A DNA stretch of 55,916 bases from DATGMS01 sp040905145. Lineage in GTDB: Bacteria > Bacteroidota > Bacteroidia > Cytophagales > Cyclobacteriaceae. Under the pieces are notes generated by a model that saw only the letters and a program-made list of their open reading frames with translations, did no database searches and had not been told where the DNA came from. The first letter of the stretch is position 1. The number at the start of each line of letters is the position of its first letter. The position numbers and the translations under genes are program-made. The stretch is taken from positions 1 to 55,916 of the forward strand of contig JBBDSC010000037.1 of assembly GCA_040905145.1 (NCBI GenBank), written 5' to 3'. This document shows, one piece after another, positions 35,701 through 43,871 of the stretch.

Positions 35701-36763
35701 TGATAACCAGGTAGGGGTGAATTGGATACTATATCAATTTAAATTACAACCCGAGGATATTTTTCTGTACGATTTTATAGAACACCCCCAACTCGAGGAT
35801 TTAAAATTGATAGACTGGAAAAAGGTGGTGATTTTGCAAAATATCCACTGTTGTAAAAATGTTTTTGAACTGAATGCTCCTTTATTGGAGCTGTTTTATC
35901 ATTACAACTCCTCCCAAAAGCCCTTATTTATCACCTCTGGATCCTCTTTAAAAGACTTGATGAGTAACTCAAAGGACTCGCATGAAAAATTAATCTTCAG
36001 TGAAGTTTTTGCAGGCTTCATCAGCTACACCATTACGATCAATTTTCAAAAAAGGGTATTTAAGCTTCCTTATGCTTCACTTCCCATGGAAGAGATGGAG
36101 ATGGTTGAGAAAATGCAATTTTCAAAAAGTAAAGAAAGCCCACTTTTCACGGATTCAAAAGTGAAGATTTTAGAAAATGAGGTAAATTATGGTTCCAATT
36201 CCCAGCAACTAAGCGCCATCATCACGGAAGAGATCAGCAGGGATCCGCTGGACAGTAAAATGAGCCAAGAGAGATTTGAAAAAAGTTTATTGACCATACA
36301 AAGGCACAATAAAGGATTTTACATCAACATATGGAATGAATTGGATCAGAAAGAAAGGAAGATGGTCTATTATTTTGCGCAGGAAGGATTCATCAATTTC
36401 ACTAACCGTGATACCCTTACCGATCTTATCCAAAAAGGGATATTTACCCTTAATGTAAATGAAGATGGCCTGGTTCTTTTTTCCAGGAGCTTTAGAAATT
36501 TTGTGATCCTCATAATTACTGAAAGGGAAATAAGGATTTTCAAGGAGGATGAGAGAAGGCATGGCAATGTGGCAAATATCCGGACTGCTGCGTTTAGTTT
36601 TATCTTTCTTTCCATTGCGCTTATCAGCTATTATGATCCTTCCGTACTTAATAAGACTTCTGCTTACGTAAGTGGAGTAATCGGCCTGATCGGTACCATC
36701 ACGGGTCTTTTAAGCAAAGGTATTGGTAGTTTGAACTGGGGAAAAAAGGAGGAGAATGCGTAA
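32795..36763 (+). CDS. Very large multi-pass membrane protein of unknown function
   Basis: The ATG at 32795 gives 1322 residues. Predicted layout: a helix near 9-26; a first extracytoplasmic domain to about 290; helices near 296-318 and 331-352; a second extracytoplasmic domain about 355-585; five helices between 592 and 750; one near 792-812; a loop of 100 residues; one near 917-936; a cytoplasmic region to about 1260; and two final helices. In the cytoplasmic part, WKKVVILQNIHCC followed by KPLFITSGSS resembles Walker B and sensor 1 of an AAA/STAND ATPase, but I see no Walker A. A winged-helix-like segment (QKERKMVYYFAQEGFINF) follows. The repeated long loops recall dCache-type sensors. No product can be named. 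Confidence 0.7.
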   Translation: MNFKNLRQWVFLFGAVFLIAAFLFQQSKENKKQLRLQSMKSIALTKQNFLETFDNYHGQLDSYLRRYFYSKISGEDDPAKRMVEIFDQEKRFKISRIELMQESELRGNYVDTVRIYLHQSDSTLIIEENHMFELDYGSLNYTSADSLKKLIEILKVDPNFNFVGNWEDAGTSRTFKVTHAIDMYELMKHNLNDDFFDAIYITDSSGTILYPSKAIGLDLFHPQLSRGNISSSVDPDGEGENGTFSEVGNRHFRLNISSVDQEIFSTKLKLGSQDLYMLGAKESEHFSKVALRIDFNLLSAFIIGLFLILSSIPILSIIKLDTGDTLSRAKVYGVGLSLIMLTLILGFSISFIRHQSQAKGYPEKIFRIEKDFIAQIAPFLHILEDEAPNEGSFVHLTNELIEFDSNGMIVGMKLNSLRDSLHFDKPFVSIAKRDYVQNVLEGKLSPKSFISAHYSQGTGRLEGVISKNLPGSKGKALTFKLDSLLKTSRKDERFFIFKTDGKIIFHSDKIKISVSNLEEAIGEKKWTEINTLLTNNQHYSADSITWKIPLYVNGYEYGGILTQINMDHFDQPLWVLFLVDKSLQHAKTSLSAIEASAFFIAYFSLLILLSFLNSLANKQSIYLNIKSFSYSWLGPSSGKRNQFIILNYILFFNIIGFIIIYNLVKMDIFAVFLFSTLFAIHASLSKFILIFPKQHQRMSNAGFNFILPAILLFLSNFVILGYYLGISSRPIPFFVVLILITQLILLGWIFKREFSKARTKTINFNFFPLQKVFYRRFSKVWYRISRVNDDKRIFAISFTLWTVLIGLIPGYVIHRTITHHEDYIWNQSQNSVNYIPQNLHPDFESLISKYEEIRRTSFSEIIDQDEKWINNFLAPDQAVIENSFSRENVYQLNGNGDYSWLPPATGLGFNQDLFNKIQILGTMILLLFLFILVVFLTQRIFLTEYLFTHSRYRLPEACQYSLKNFIISIDNQVGVNWILYQFKLQPEDIFLYDFIEHPQLEDLKLIDWKKVVILQNIHCCKNVFELNAPLLELFYHYNSSQKPLFITSGSSLKDLMSNSKDSHEKLIFSEVFAGFISYTITINFQKRVFKLPYASLPMEEMEMVEKMQFSKSKESPLFTDSKVKILENEVNYGSNSQQLSAIITEEISRDPLDSKMSQERFEKSLLTIQRHNKGFYINIWNELDQKERKMVYYFAQEGFINFTNRDTLTDLIQKGIFTLNVNEDGLVLFSRSFRNFVILIITEREIRIFKEDERRHGNVANIRTAAFSFIFLSIALISYYDPSVLNKTSAYVSGVIGLIGTITGLLSKGIGSLNWGKKEENA

Positions 36764-36789
36764 GGAGGGTTTATTTGGCTACAACCGTA

Positions 36790-38027
36790 TTATTTGTTAG
36801 GGATATTTTTCTGAACATTTGGTTTCAGAGATACAATAAATTCCGAGCCCTCACCAACTTTACTGTTGACCATGATCTCCCCGCCTTCATTCTCAATGAT
36901 TTTTTTACAAGGTATAGACCGATACCTGTCCCTTCCACTTTTTTTTCAAGGCGGAAATAAGCAGTAAAGAGGAGATCTTTTTTATCATCCGCAATCCCAA
37001 GGCCATTGTCTTTCACTGATATCTGTATACTTCCGTCAACCTTTTCGGTTTTTATATGTATTTCCGGGGTTCTATTAGGTGATTGGCATTTAATGGCGTT
37101 GCTCAATAGGTTATAAATGATGCTTCTGAGATTTTTCCGGGGAAATTCTATTTCCGGTTCTTTAATATCAACATAAATAAGGGCTTTGTTATCAACAATT
37201 CTATCGTTGAGGGTTATTTTAACTTCATTAATAATGTTTTCGAACCTCACAGTCTCCACCTCTTCCTTATAATTGCTTTCAATCCTTGTAATTTCCGAGA
37301 GTTCATTGATAATATCCTTCATCGAATTGACGGATTTATTCAGCATAGTCTCAATAGATTTGTGCTCCTCGTTATCTGTATCGAATTTTTCCATTAGGTC
37401 GGCGAATGATTGAACCAAATATTTTACAAGTTCTTCAATATTTGCTAGCGGGGCTTTAAGGTCATGGGAAACCGAATAAATAAATGTTTCGTGGGAGGCG
37501 TTTAATTTCTCCAGTTCTTTTAGTGACTTCATCCGGTCGGTAATGTCAATAAAAGTGATGATAACCCCATTGGTCTTGTTCTTTTTTTGGACGAGGTAAG
37601 GAATAATGTTCATCTGAAACCATCTGAAGTCGGAGGTTTGAATCTCTTTCTCAAAAGCTTCTTCCGTATCAATAACCTCATTAATATTTTCAATAATGGT
37701 TGAATAGCGGATATTTTCTAACAACTCTTCCATTGACCTTCCAATATCGTCAGGGGAAATACTAAACTGTTTCATGGCCAAGGGAGTAAACTTTCGCAGG
37801 ATCAAATTGGCATCTACAAAGAGTTGGGGAATGATCGTGTTCCTGAAATAATTTTCCAGTTCATCATTCAGTTCTATCAGTTCTTTAATTTGTTGCTTGT
37901 TTTGCTTCTCCGATTGGGGCATATTAAATTTAATAGAGGGGTTGTTAATGTAACCTATTGTCTTGTCAAGCCAGGAAATGGTGGTTCTTTTGCGTCCTGC
38001 CATCGTTTTTGTCATGACAAATGACAT
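36790..38027 (-). pseudogene. PAS-containing histidine kinase with a one-base frameshift near its C-terminus
   Basis: The product has a PAS-like segment (about 50-165), a dimerisation helix with SHDLKAP (His near 188) and a GHKL ATPase domain: LLSNAIKCQSP (N box), DNGLGIADD (G1), GTGIGLYLVKK (G2). After VKK the annotated frame reads unfamiliar residues and stops at 36825. One base more in the T7 run at 36900-36906 restores IIENEGGEIMVNSKVGEGSE with FIVSL, the normal ending of the domain, and a stop at 36790-36792. Either one base was lost in a homopolymer (real or a sequencing error), or the site slips. The start could be 38027 or 37922 (MPQSEKQN). Cytosolic; no response regulator nearby. Confidence 0.8.
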
Positions 38028-38077
38028 GCCGGGATTTGTGAAGGCATGAACCGCAGCGGGATAATCTTATTTGGGTA

Positions 38078-38100
38078 AGATCAAGTCGGCGACTTGATCT
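38078..38100. repeat. Perfect 10-bp hairpin between histidine kinase and SRPBCC genes
   Basis: AGATCAAGTC and GACTTGATCT form a perfect stem around GGC. It lacks a T-run on either side, so it is more like a dispersed hairpin repeat than a terminator. Confidence 0.55.
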
Positions 38101-38158
38101 ACTTATTGCCATGCAACCGGCACTTCATTGAATGTTGAACTTCTTCTTAATGATAATA

Positions 38159-38638
38159 TTAATCAGTATCGCTTCCATTGTCTTCTAATGTTCTTTTTAA
38201 AATTTCTTTACGAAAGGTAAAGATGCTCTCGATTTTTTTTCTTACAACCAATGCATGGGCGATTTTGCCCATAGCCCCAAAACGCATTTGATACTTCACA
38301 TGATCCTTAACCAGTACACCTTCCTCTTTTTCAACAAAGGAATGCGAATGCTCCCATAAACGAAAAGGGCCTTTTAATTGCCTATCTTTAAAGAACAAAG
38401 GTTCTTTTACTTCACATATCTCAGTTTGCCAATGCAAAGGAACGCCAAATAAAGGCCTTACCGTATAATCAATAAGCATGCCTTCATAAATGCCCTTATC
38501 CCCCAGTTCAGTTTTGATCTTGAATTTCATTTCTGGTGGAGTAATGAAAGCAAGGTTTTTGGCCGATGAAAAGAAATCCCAGGCCTTTTCAATATCTATA
38601 TATAGGAACTGTTCTGTTTTAAAGTGGTAGGTCTGCAT
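38159..38638 (-). CDS. SRPBCC-family (START/Bet v1-like) protein
   Basis: I start at the ATG at 38638 (159 residues), which overlaps the idi stop codon by one base (TAATG), so translation is coupled. The sequence fits the helix-grip SRPBCC fold: FLYIDIEKAWDFFSS, ITPPEMKF, GTVRPLFGVP-like VRPLFGVPLHWQTEI, FKDRQLKGPFRLWEHSH and the late KVKYQMRFG-type strand. Members bind hydrophobic ligands. Beside idi it may serve carotenoid or isoprenoid metabolism, as in many Bacteroidota carotenoid clusters; the other carotenoid genes are not in the window. Confidence 0.84.
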   Translation of the reverse strand: MQTYHFKTEQFLYIDIEKAWDFFSSAKNLAFITPPEMKFKIKTELGDKGIYEGMLIDYTVRPLFGVPLHWQTEICEVKEPLFFKDRQLKGPFRLWEHSHSFVEKEEGVLVKDHVKYQMRFGAMGKIAHALVVRKKIESIFTFRKEILKRTLEDNGSDTD

Positions 38639-39183
38639 TAATGGGAAGGCTCTTTTGGTATAAAATGTTCCATCACTTTTGGAAGGCAAATATTCAACCA
38701 GCCAGAGAAATGGTGCGGGTTCAAATCCATTTCCTCTTTCAGTTTGGGTAAACTTATATATTTCCAGTTTTTAACTTCGCTCTTATCAGGTTGGGGAAGA
38801 CCATCGCTCCTGCCAAAATACACATGATCCAGCTCATGCTCTGTTAAACCGTTGGCAAAGGGCATTTTATAAATAAAACTGAATTGGAACTCTAAGTCAC
38901 ATTGCATGCCCATTTCTTCTTTTAGCCTCCTATGAACAGCCTGGGAAGTTTCTTCCCTATGCCTTGGGTGGCTGCAACAGGTATTGGTCCACAGGCCTCC
39001 TGAATGGTATTTTCCATCGGCCCTTTGTTGCAGCAACAATTCGTCATGAGAGTTGAAAATGAAAATGGAAAATGCCCGGTGCAACAGCCCCTTTCGGTGT
39101 ACTGGTAGTTTTCCCAATACACCCAACTCCCTGTCATTTTCATCCACCAATATCAATAGATCTTCACTTTGTGTATCTTTCAT
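38638..39183 (-). CDS. idi: Isopentenyl-diphosphate delta-isomerase, type 1
   Basis: The 181-residue Nudix-fold protein has ELLLQQRADGKYHSGG, the active-site Cys70 in TNTCCSHP, a Nudix-like helix (AVHRRLKEEMG) and the late catalytic Glu region EHELDHVYFG. It interconverts isopentenyl and dimethylallyl diphosphate in the cytosol using Mg2+ or Mn2+. Length is normal for the bacterial enzyme. It is directly coupled to the SRPBCC gene. Confidence 0.94.
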   Translation of the reverse strand: MKDTQSEDLLILVDENDRELGVLGKLPVHRKGLLHRAFSIFIFNSHDELLLQQRADGKYHSGGLWTNTCCSHPRHREETSQAVHRRLKEEMGMQCDLEFQFSFIYKMPFANGLTEHELDHVYFGRSDGLPQPDKSEVKNWKYISLPKLKEEMDLNPHHFSGWLNICLPKVMEHFIPKEPSH

Positions 39184-39222
39184 ATTTTAAGATCTGGTCT
39201 TTAATTCTTGTTTCTCCTTCTC

Positions 39223-39429
39223 TCATAGAATTTCCGAATTTCTTAAAAAAGTTAGGATAAGCTTTTCTAAGAATGGGTCTCTTTCTAAAGATAAAGAGTT
39301 TAACAAAAGTGTTTTATCCTCGTCGATTTTATTCCGGTATTCCAAAAAATCCGGGACATTGGATTGGGCTGTGAATCTTAAAAACCTCAGTTCCAATTGT
39401 TTAAATTTTATGTAAATTATCTTAATCAT
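39223..39429 (-). CDS. Small hypothetical ORF upstream of idi
   Basis: This 68-residue ORF (MIKIIYIKFKQLELR start, ending FLRNSEIL) has balanced composition with repeated Leu and Glu/Lys, no signal peptide and no domain I know. It is on the same strand, 39 bp before idi. It could be a real small protein, a decayed fragment or chance in an AT-rich stretch. The remainder of the 383-bp gap (39430-39566) is AT-rich and includes AAACATTCAATATTAATCC near 39512, similar to wording near 1470. Confidence 0.25.
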   Translation of the reverse strand: MIKIIYIKFKQLELRFLRFTAQSNVPDFLEYRNKIDEDKTLLLNSLSLERDPFLEKLILTFLRNSEIL

Positions 39430-39566
39430 GGAAGTAATCGTTGTTCTAAATCTTCCACTGATTGTAGCCAGTTAATTCTTTTTCCGGTTTTCAGTTGACT
39501 GATTAATATTTAAACATTCAATATTAATCCATTTTTTTAACTCACCTGTTATATTACCGATAGAGA

Positions 39567-40442
39567 TTACCTAATCACATCTTCCGAATACACCAACCAT
39601 AGTGGCACATTGATGTCGGTATTGTAGAGAATCGTAGGCACGCTCCCCAGGCTAAGGGAGGGCAGGGGATCATTGCCTTTTAAGCCTAACACCAATAATC
39701 CGTGCTTTTTTTTGTCAAGGTGCTTTACGATTCGCTCAGGAATGCTTTTGCCAGCTGCCCGTACAAAATGATAAGGCACATCGGCTATTTCTTTATGCTT
39801 CTTCTGTAATGTCCTGAATTTCCCCTTCACGTGCTCTTCCGCCGTACGTACGGCCCGCTCTTCCGAGAGGAGCGGAAAGTACTGTGTTGGGAGCCTATAC
39901 ACATGGAGCAATTCCAGCTGTAACCCAAGCTGATCCGCCAGGGATTTGCTCAGCCGCATGGCGTGAACAGACGCCTCGGAAAAATCTATAGGAACCAATA
40001 CATGTTGTATATCATGACGTGTCTCCTCGGGGAAAACCAACATGCTGCACGGAAGGATACGGAGCAGTTTGATGCCAAGGCTGCCAGTGCCCTTCTCGCT
40101 GCTCTTCTTACCGATTAGGGTGAGCTCCACCTTATAACGCTTTACAATGTCTGCTAGTATAATCTCTGTGTTTGGTTCCTCACTGACCAATATCTCGTAT
40201 TCAGTGGGGCAATTAAATTGCTCTTGCAGCAGATCTTCAATGTTTGCTTCTATTTCCTGTTCAAGGTCTACATTTTCAAACAGTTCCCTGAAATCATCGC
40301 TCAGGTCATATATTTTGATGTTATGTACAAAGTACACTTTCTTCACTTCAAGAAGCTTGCAGATAGTCCGGGTAAAAGCTACCAGCTTTTCATCCACCTC
40401 ACTTAGATCAAGGCATACCATCATTGAGTTAATTGCGATCAT
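39567..40442 (-). CDS. Universal stress protein, tandem UspA domains
   Basis: The 291-residue protein holds two UspA domains (about 1-140 and 145-291). The second begins HVLVPIDFSEASVHAM and contains GLKGNDPLPSLSLGS, which fits the G-2x-G-9x-G-S ATP-binding pattern; the first domain has degraded motifs. It lies 5 bp after the BCCT transporter, so it is the last gene of a porin-transporter-Usp operon. A role in regulating transport or stress during osmolyte uptake is inference. Confidence 0.88.
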   Translation of the reverse strand: MIAINSMMVCLDLSEVDEKLVAFTRTICKLLEVKKVYFVHNIKIYDLSDDFRELFENVDLEQEIEANIEDLLQEQFNCPTEYEILVSEEPNTEIILADIVKRYKVELTLIGKKSSEKGTGSLGIKLLRILPCSMLVFPEETRHDIQHVLVPIDFSEASVHAMRLSKSLADQLGLQLELLHVYRLPTQYFPLLSEERAVRTAEEHVKGKFRTLQKKHKEIADVPYHFVRAAGKSIPERIVKHLDKKKHGLLVLGLKGNDPLPSLSLGSVPTILYNTDINVPLWLVYSEDVIR

Positions 40443-40447
40443 GGTCT

Positions 40448-42112
40448 TTATTGGTTTGGTTTCGTGGTTTTACTGTCCTGTGCCTTCCCTTCGGCTGCCT
40501 TTGCCTCCTGCTTCTGTGCCCTCTTGGCAAGCATTTCTGTCACAAGTTGCTGATAGGCTTTTCGTTCGCGGGTCTTGCCTGCCTTATTCTCTTCATCGAG
40601 TTCTTCTTTAAGCCCTCTGTACAGGCTGAAGCACATCAGCAACAGTATGATAGCAAAGGGAAGTCCCGTAACTATTGATGCTGTCTGTAAGGCCTGTAGT
40701 CCGCCACCGATCAACAGCACTGCTGCTATGGCACCTTCGGTCAATGCCCAGAAAATACGCAAGCCTACAGGAGAGTCAATTTTGCCGCCAGAGGTAATGC
40801 TGTCTATTACCAGCGATCCAGAGTCGGAAGAGGTAATAAAAAACCCGGCTACTAAGATGATGCCAATGATGGACAGTATAGTGGAGAATGGAAACTGCTC
40901 AAAGAATATAAAAAGTGCGGTGGATACATCTTCAGAAACTGCCGTGGCAATGGTTTCATTACCGGAAAGAATTTCTCTTATGGCAGTGCTGCCAAAGGCG
41001 GTTATCCACAGAAAAGTGAGCAGAGAGGGGACAATAAGGACCCCAAGTATAAATTCCCGTACTGTTCGTCCCTTGGAAACCCGGGCAATAAATGTTCCCA
41101 CAAAGGGGGACCAGGCGATCCACCAGCCCCAGTAGAAAATGGTCCATCCCCCTTGCCAATCTCTGTTGGAATAAGCTTCGTTCCAATAGGACCATCGCAT
41201 AAAACTGCCTAAATAACTCCCTGTATTCTGTACAAAAGCACCAAGAATAAAGACGGTTGAACCCAACACTATAACCGCAAGCAGCAACAGCAGAGCAATG
41301 CGCATGTTCCATTCGCTCAGGAACCGCACGCCTTTGTCGATGCCCATAACCACAGAGACTGTTGCCACAGCTGTGATGCCTGCAATCAACAGGACTTGTG
41401 TGGTTACATCATTGGCTACAGCGGGGAACACATGGCTTAGACCTGCCGCTACTTGCTTTACTCCTAAACCAAGGGAAGTTGCCAAACCGAAAATAGTCGC
41501 CAGCACGGCTAGGATATCGATTACATCTCCGATCCACCCATGGATCCGTTCCCCTAAAAAAGGATAGAAGACAGACCGTATTGTCAGGGGTAGATTTCGG
41601 CTGTAGGTAAAGTAGGCAAGTGCCAAACCTACCAATGCATATATACCCCATGCATGTAAGCCCCAGTGCAAAAAGGTGACATTCATCGCCGTTTCTGCAG
41701 CTTCCACGGAGCCGGGTTCTCCAAGGGGAGGGGTCTGGAAATGGCTGACTGGCTCTGCAATACTCCAGAACAGCAAACCTATACCCATACCTGCGCTGAA
41801 CAACATGGCAAACCAGGAAGTAGTGCTAAACTCCGGCTCCGCATCTTTGCCTCCCAGTCTGATCTTTCCGAAATCAGTAAAAGCGAGATACAGGCAAAAG
41901 ATCAAAAAGATATTAACACTTAAGATGAACAGCCAGCCCACCTTTTCGGCAACAAAACGCTGCATCTGGGAGAAAACTTCTTCTGCACCTTCCTGGAACA
42001 GAAGTACCAGCACAATGCTTATTACAAGAAATGCAGTAGATGTCCAAAATACTGGGCCGTTTACTGCCAGACCGAAAGATTTTTTACTGTCACTTCTTAC
42101 AACTTTTGTCAT
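40448..42112 (-). CDS. BCCT-family betaine/choline/carnitine transporter
   Basis: The 554-residue inner-membrane protein has twelve hydrophobic segments and the core signatures of the family: GMGIGL (108-113) followed by LFWSIAEP, and a Trp-rich segment YWGWWIAWSPFVGTFIARVSKGRTVREF. The GMGIG form favours a Na+-coupled betaine-type carrier. The charged C-terminal tail (KRAQKQEAKAAEGKAQDS) is hydrophilic, as in osmosensing members. It is between a porin (19 bp upstream) and a universal stress protein (5 bp downstream), so substrate probably crosses both membranes through this operon. Substrate identity is inference. Confidence 0.9.
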   Translation of the reverse strand: MTKVVRSDSKKSFGLAVNGPVFWTSTAFLVISIVLVLLFQEGAEEVFSQMQRFVAEKVGWLFILSVNIFLIFCLYLAFTDFGKIRLGGKDAEPEFSTTSWFAMLFSAGMGIGLLFWSIAEPVSHFQTPPLGEPGSVEAAETAMNVTFLHWGLHAWGIYALVGLALAYFTYSRNLPLTIRSVFYPFLGERIHGWIGDVIDILAVLATIFGLATSLGLGVKQVAAGLSHVFPAVANDVTTQVLLIAGITAVATVSVVMGIDKGVRFLSEWNMRIALLLLLAVIVLGSTVFILGAFVQNTGSYLGSFMRWSYWNEAYSNRDWQGGWTIFYWGWWIAWSPFVGTFIARVSKGRTVREFILGVLIVPSLLTFLWITAFGSTAIREILSGNETIATAVSEDVSTALFIFFEQFPFSTILSIIGIILVAGFFITSSDSGSLVIDSITSGGKIDSPVGLRIFWALTEGAIAAVLLIGGGLQALQTASIVTGLPFAIILLLMCFSLYRGLKEELDEENKAGKTRERKAYQQLVTEMLAKRAQKQEAKAAEGKAQDSKTTKPNQ

Positions 42113-42131
42113 GGATTGTTTTTTATAATTG

Positions 42132-43280
42132 TCAGAAATAAAGTCCCATATTTATGTTGAAACGGAGGTGCCAGCGGGTATCTCTGGTGGTACCTTCCGA
42201 AAAAGCATTTGTCCATTCCGGCCCGAGCCAAGGATGGTTATATCCTAAAGCATTGTCAACATAAATATACATCAGCCCGGCAGTAAGCATGCAGCCGAGC
42301 ACATTCATATGGGAGTTTTCGAAGCTATTCACTCTTTTGTTATAGAAACCATAATTGTTATAAAAGGTGATGGATTCCAGTGGAGCTGCATTTACAGGCA
42401 ACAGATAAGAAACCCCCACTGTATACAAGTCTCCCATAGTGGCTACCCTATAATTGGCTCCGTAAGCGCCCATTTCTATCTGGTTTGGATGGGCCTCATC
42501 CTCGGCAAAAGCAGGGTCAAAACGGTAAGTCATCGCCTCCAATTTTATGTTCCAGGGGCTTTGGGTAGATTTGTACTCATAATGTATGGCACCGGCAGTG
42601 CGGGTGCCATTTTGCTTGGTATCCAAGTTGTACAATAGCCCAGCCATACCTGAGACCCCAAATTCATGCTGCCTTTCCGCACCTGTTCTGCGCATTAATT
42701 TAAGGTTGAGCTGGTTGTTTTCTTTGTTTCGCCCTAAAATATCGTAGGAATAGCGGTTTGGGCTGCCTTCCACCTCAGCAAAAACAAATTCTTCCGCACT
42801 GAGGTAATAAGCTGCCTGCCACTGCCAATCTCCGTTGTCGTGTATATATTTCACGCCCATATCATGATCATCTTCAAAACCTATATAATAGGTGAGATTA
42901 AAAAACCAGTTGTTGGAATTATATTGTTGAATGCCAAATGGCACCTGGTTTAGACCTACCTGAATCTCTGCTTTATCGGAAAAATCATAGCCGAACCAGC
43001 CTTGCTTGAGCATCGGGCCTCCAAAGGCGGCAGAATACACACGAAACTCCGTATCAAGCTTTATACCTCTATGTTCTCCGGTGGCGTTGATCCTAAACAT
43101 GTCATATCCAAAATCCCCGCCCCGTTTTAATTGTCCCTCTTTCCAGGTAGAAAGGTTGTAGTTGAAACGTAAGGCACCTCCTATTTGCAGTACAGGTTTG
43201 GCTTCGTCAGGTGAATTCTCCTGCCCGAAACATGGACTTATAAAAAAAACCGGAAAAATCAAAAACAATATTCTGTACAT
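42132..43280 (-). CDS. Outer-membrane porin, first gene of the BCCT operon
   Basis: I use the ATG at 43280 (382 residues), because it gives a normal signal peptide (MYRILFLIFPVFFISPCFGQ). The ORF continues open to 43565 only by running into the remains of a VOC-family gene. The mature protein has alternating aromatic beta strands (LQIGGALRFNYNLSTW, AEIQVGLNQVPFGIQQYNSN, WQWQAAYYLSAEEF) and ends in Phe (RFNINMGLYF), typical of a beta-barrel. It may pass the solute that the BCCT transporter imports. The family is clear only as a generic porin. Confidence 0.8.
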   Translation of the reverse strand: MYRILFLIFPVFFISPCFGQENSPDEAKPVLQIGGALRFNYNLSTWKEGQLKRGGDFGYDMFRINATGEHRGIKLDTEFRVYSAAFGGPMLKQGWFGYDFSDKAEIQVGLNQVPFGIQQYNSNNWFFNLTYYIGFEDDHDMGVKYIHDNGDWQWQAAYYLSAEEFVFAEVEGSPNRYSYDILGRNKENNQLNLKLMRRTGAERQHEFGVSGMAGLLYNLDTKQNGTRTAGAIHYEYKSTQSPWNIKLEAMTYRFDPAFAEDEAHPNQIEMGAYGANYRVATMGDLYTVGVSYLLPVNAAPLESITFYNNYGFYNKRVNSFENSHMNVLGCMLTAGLMYIYVDNALGYNHPWLGPEWTNAFSEGTTRDTRWHLRFNINMGLYF

Positions 43281-43484
43281 TACATTATTTTCAATAGGAG
43301 AGCAATAGGTTAGAATTGGCCTCAAAAAATCACAAGATCTATGCCGAATATTATATTCAAATTTGTCATAGCACAAACAGTACAGCGCATGGTAGCACTT
43401 GAGCCACACTAAAGAATGAAAAATTGAAAAAAAAAACCTATCATGGACAAACCCATTAATGATAAAGGACCGGAACAGGAAAAT

Positions 43485-43871
43485 CAGATGATTATTCCCG
43501 TCTTGAATAAAAACAGTTCCTGCCGGGTCCATTATCCAATGCATATCGTCCGGTATTTTCTCCAATCATCACAAGTTGTTACCCTTTTGATTGCAGATAG
43601 CTAGTAGTCTCCACACGTCATCGGTTTTTAATTCCAACCAGGTCTCCGAATGTTTATAATTGTCCACGCAGTCCAGCCAAACGGTGTTGTTTGGAAACAT
43701 TACCTGATGTGTCCGGGAAACGGTAGGGTTATCAATAGGCTTTTCTGCAATTTCCAGCTTTAAAATATCCCTATAAAAGTTCAGTGTTGCGTCGTATTTG
43801 CTCTTTGGGATCTTGATGGCAAGGTTGATGCCTCCTTCAAATTTTGCGTCTATAAGTGTAAATCTTTTAAT
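43485..43871 (-). pseudogene. VOC-superfamily (glyoxalase-like) gene, frame-damaged
   Basis: From 43871 the minus strand reads I-K-R-F-T-L-I-D-A-K-F-E followed by GGINLAIKIPKSKYDATLNF, NNTVWLDCVDNYKHSETWLE and LKTDDV, a clear glyoxalase/VOC protein. The start codon position reads ATT instead of ATG. After CNQKG the frame meets two tandem TGA codons (43566-43571). In the next frame the same bases read VTTCDD, and the original frame then resumes LEKIPDDMHWIMDPAGTVF, the expected family end. One inserted and one deleted base around 43563-43583 explain this. The gene is therefore broken at start and middle. The exact right end is uncertain. Confidence 0.72.

Noticed and set aside
43281..43565. 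95-residue N-terminal extension of the BCCT-operon porin
   Set aside because: Its first part is the tail of a VOC protein, and a normal signal peptide begins at 43280.
43566..43571. Tandem TGA codons in the VOC gene read as selenocysteine
   Set aside because: The bases read the expected VTTCDD text in the next frame, so an insertion plus a deletion explains them; no selenocysteine insertion element or selenoprotein family is indicated.
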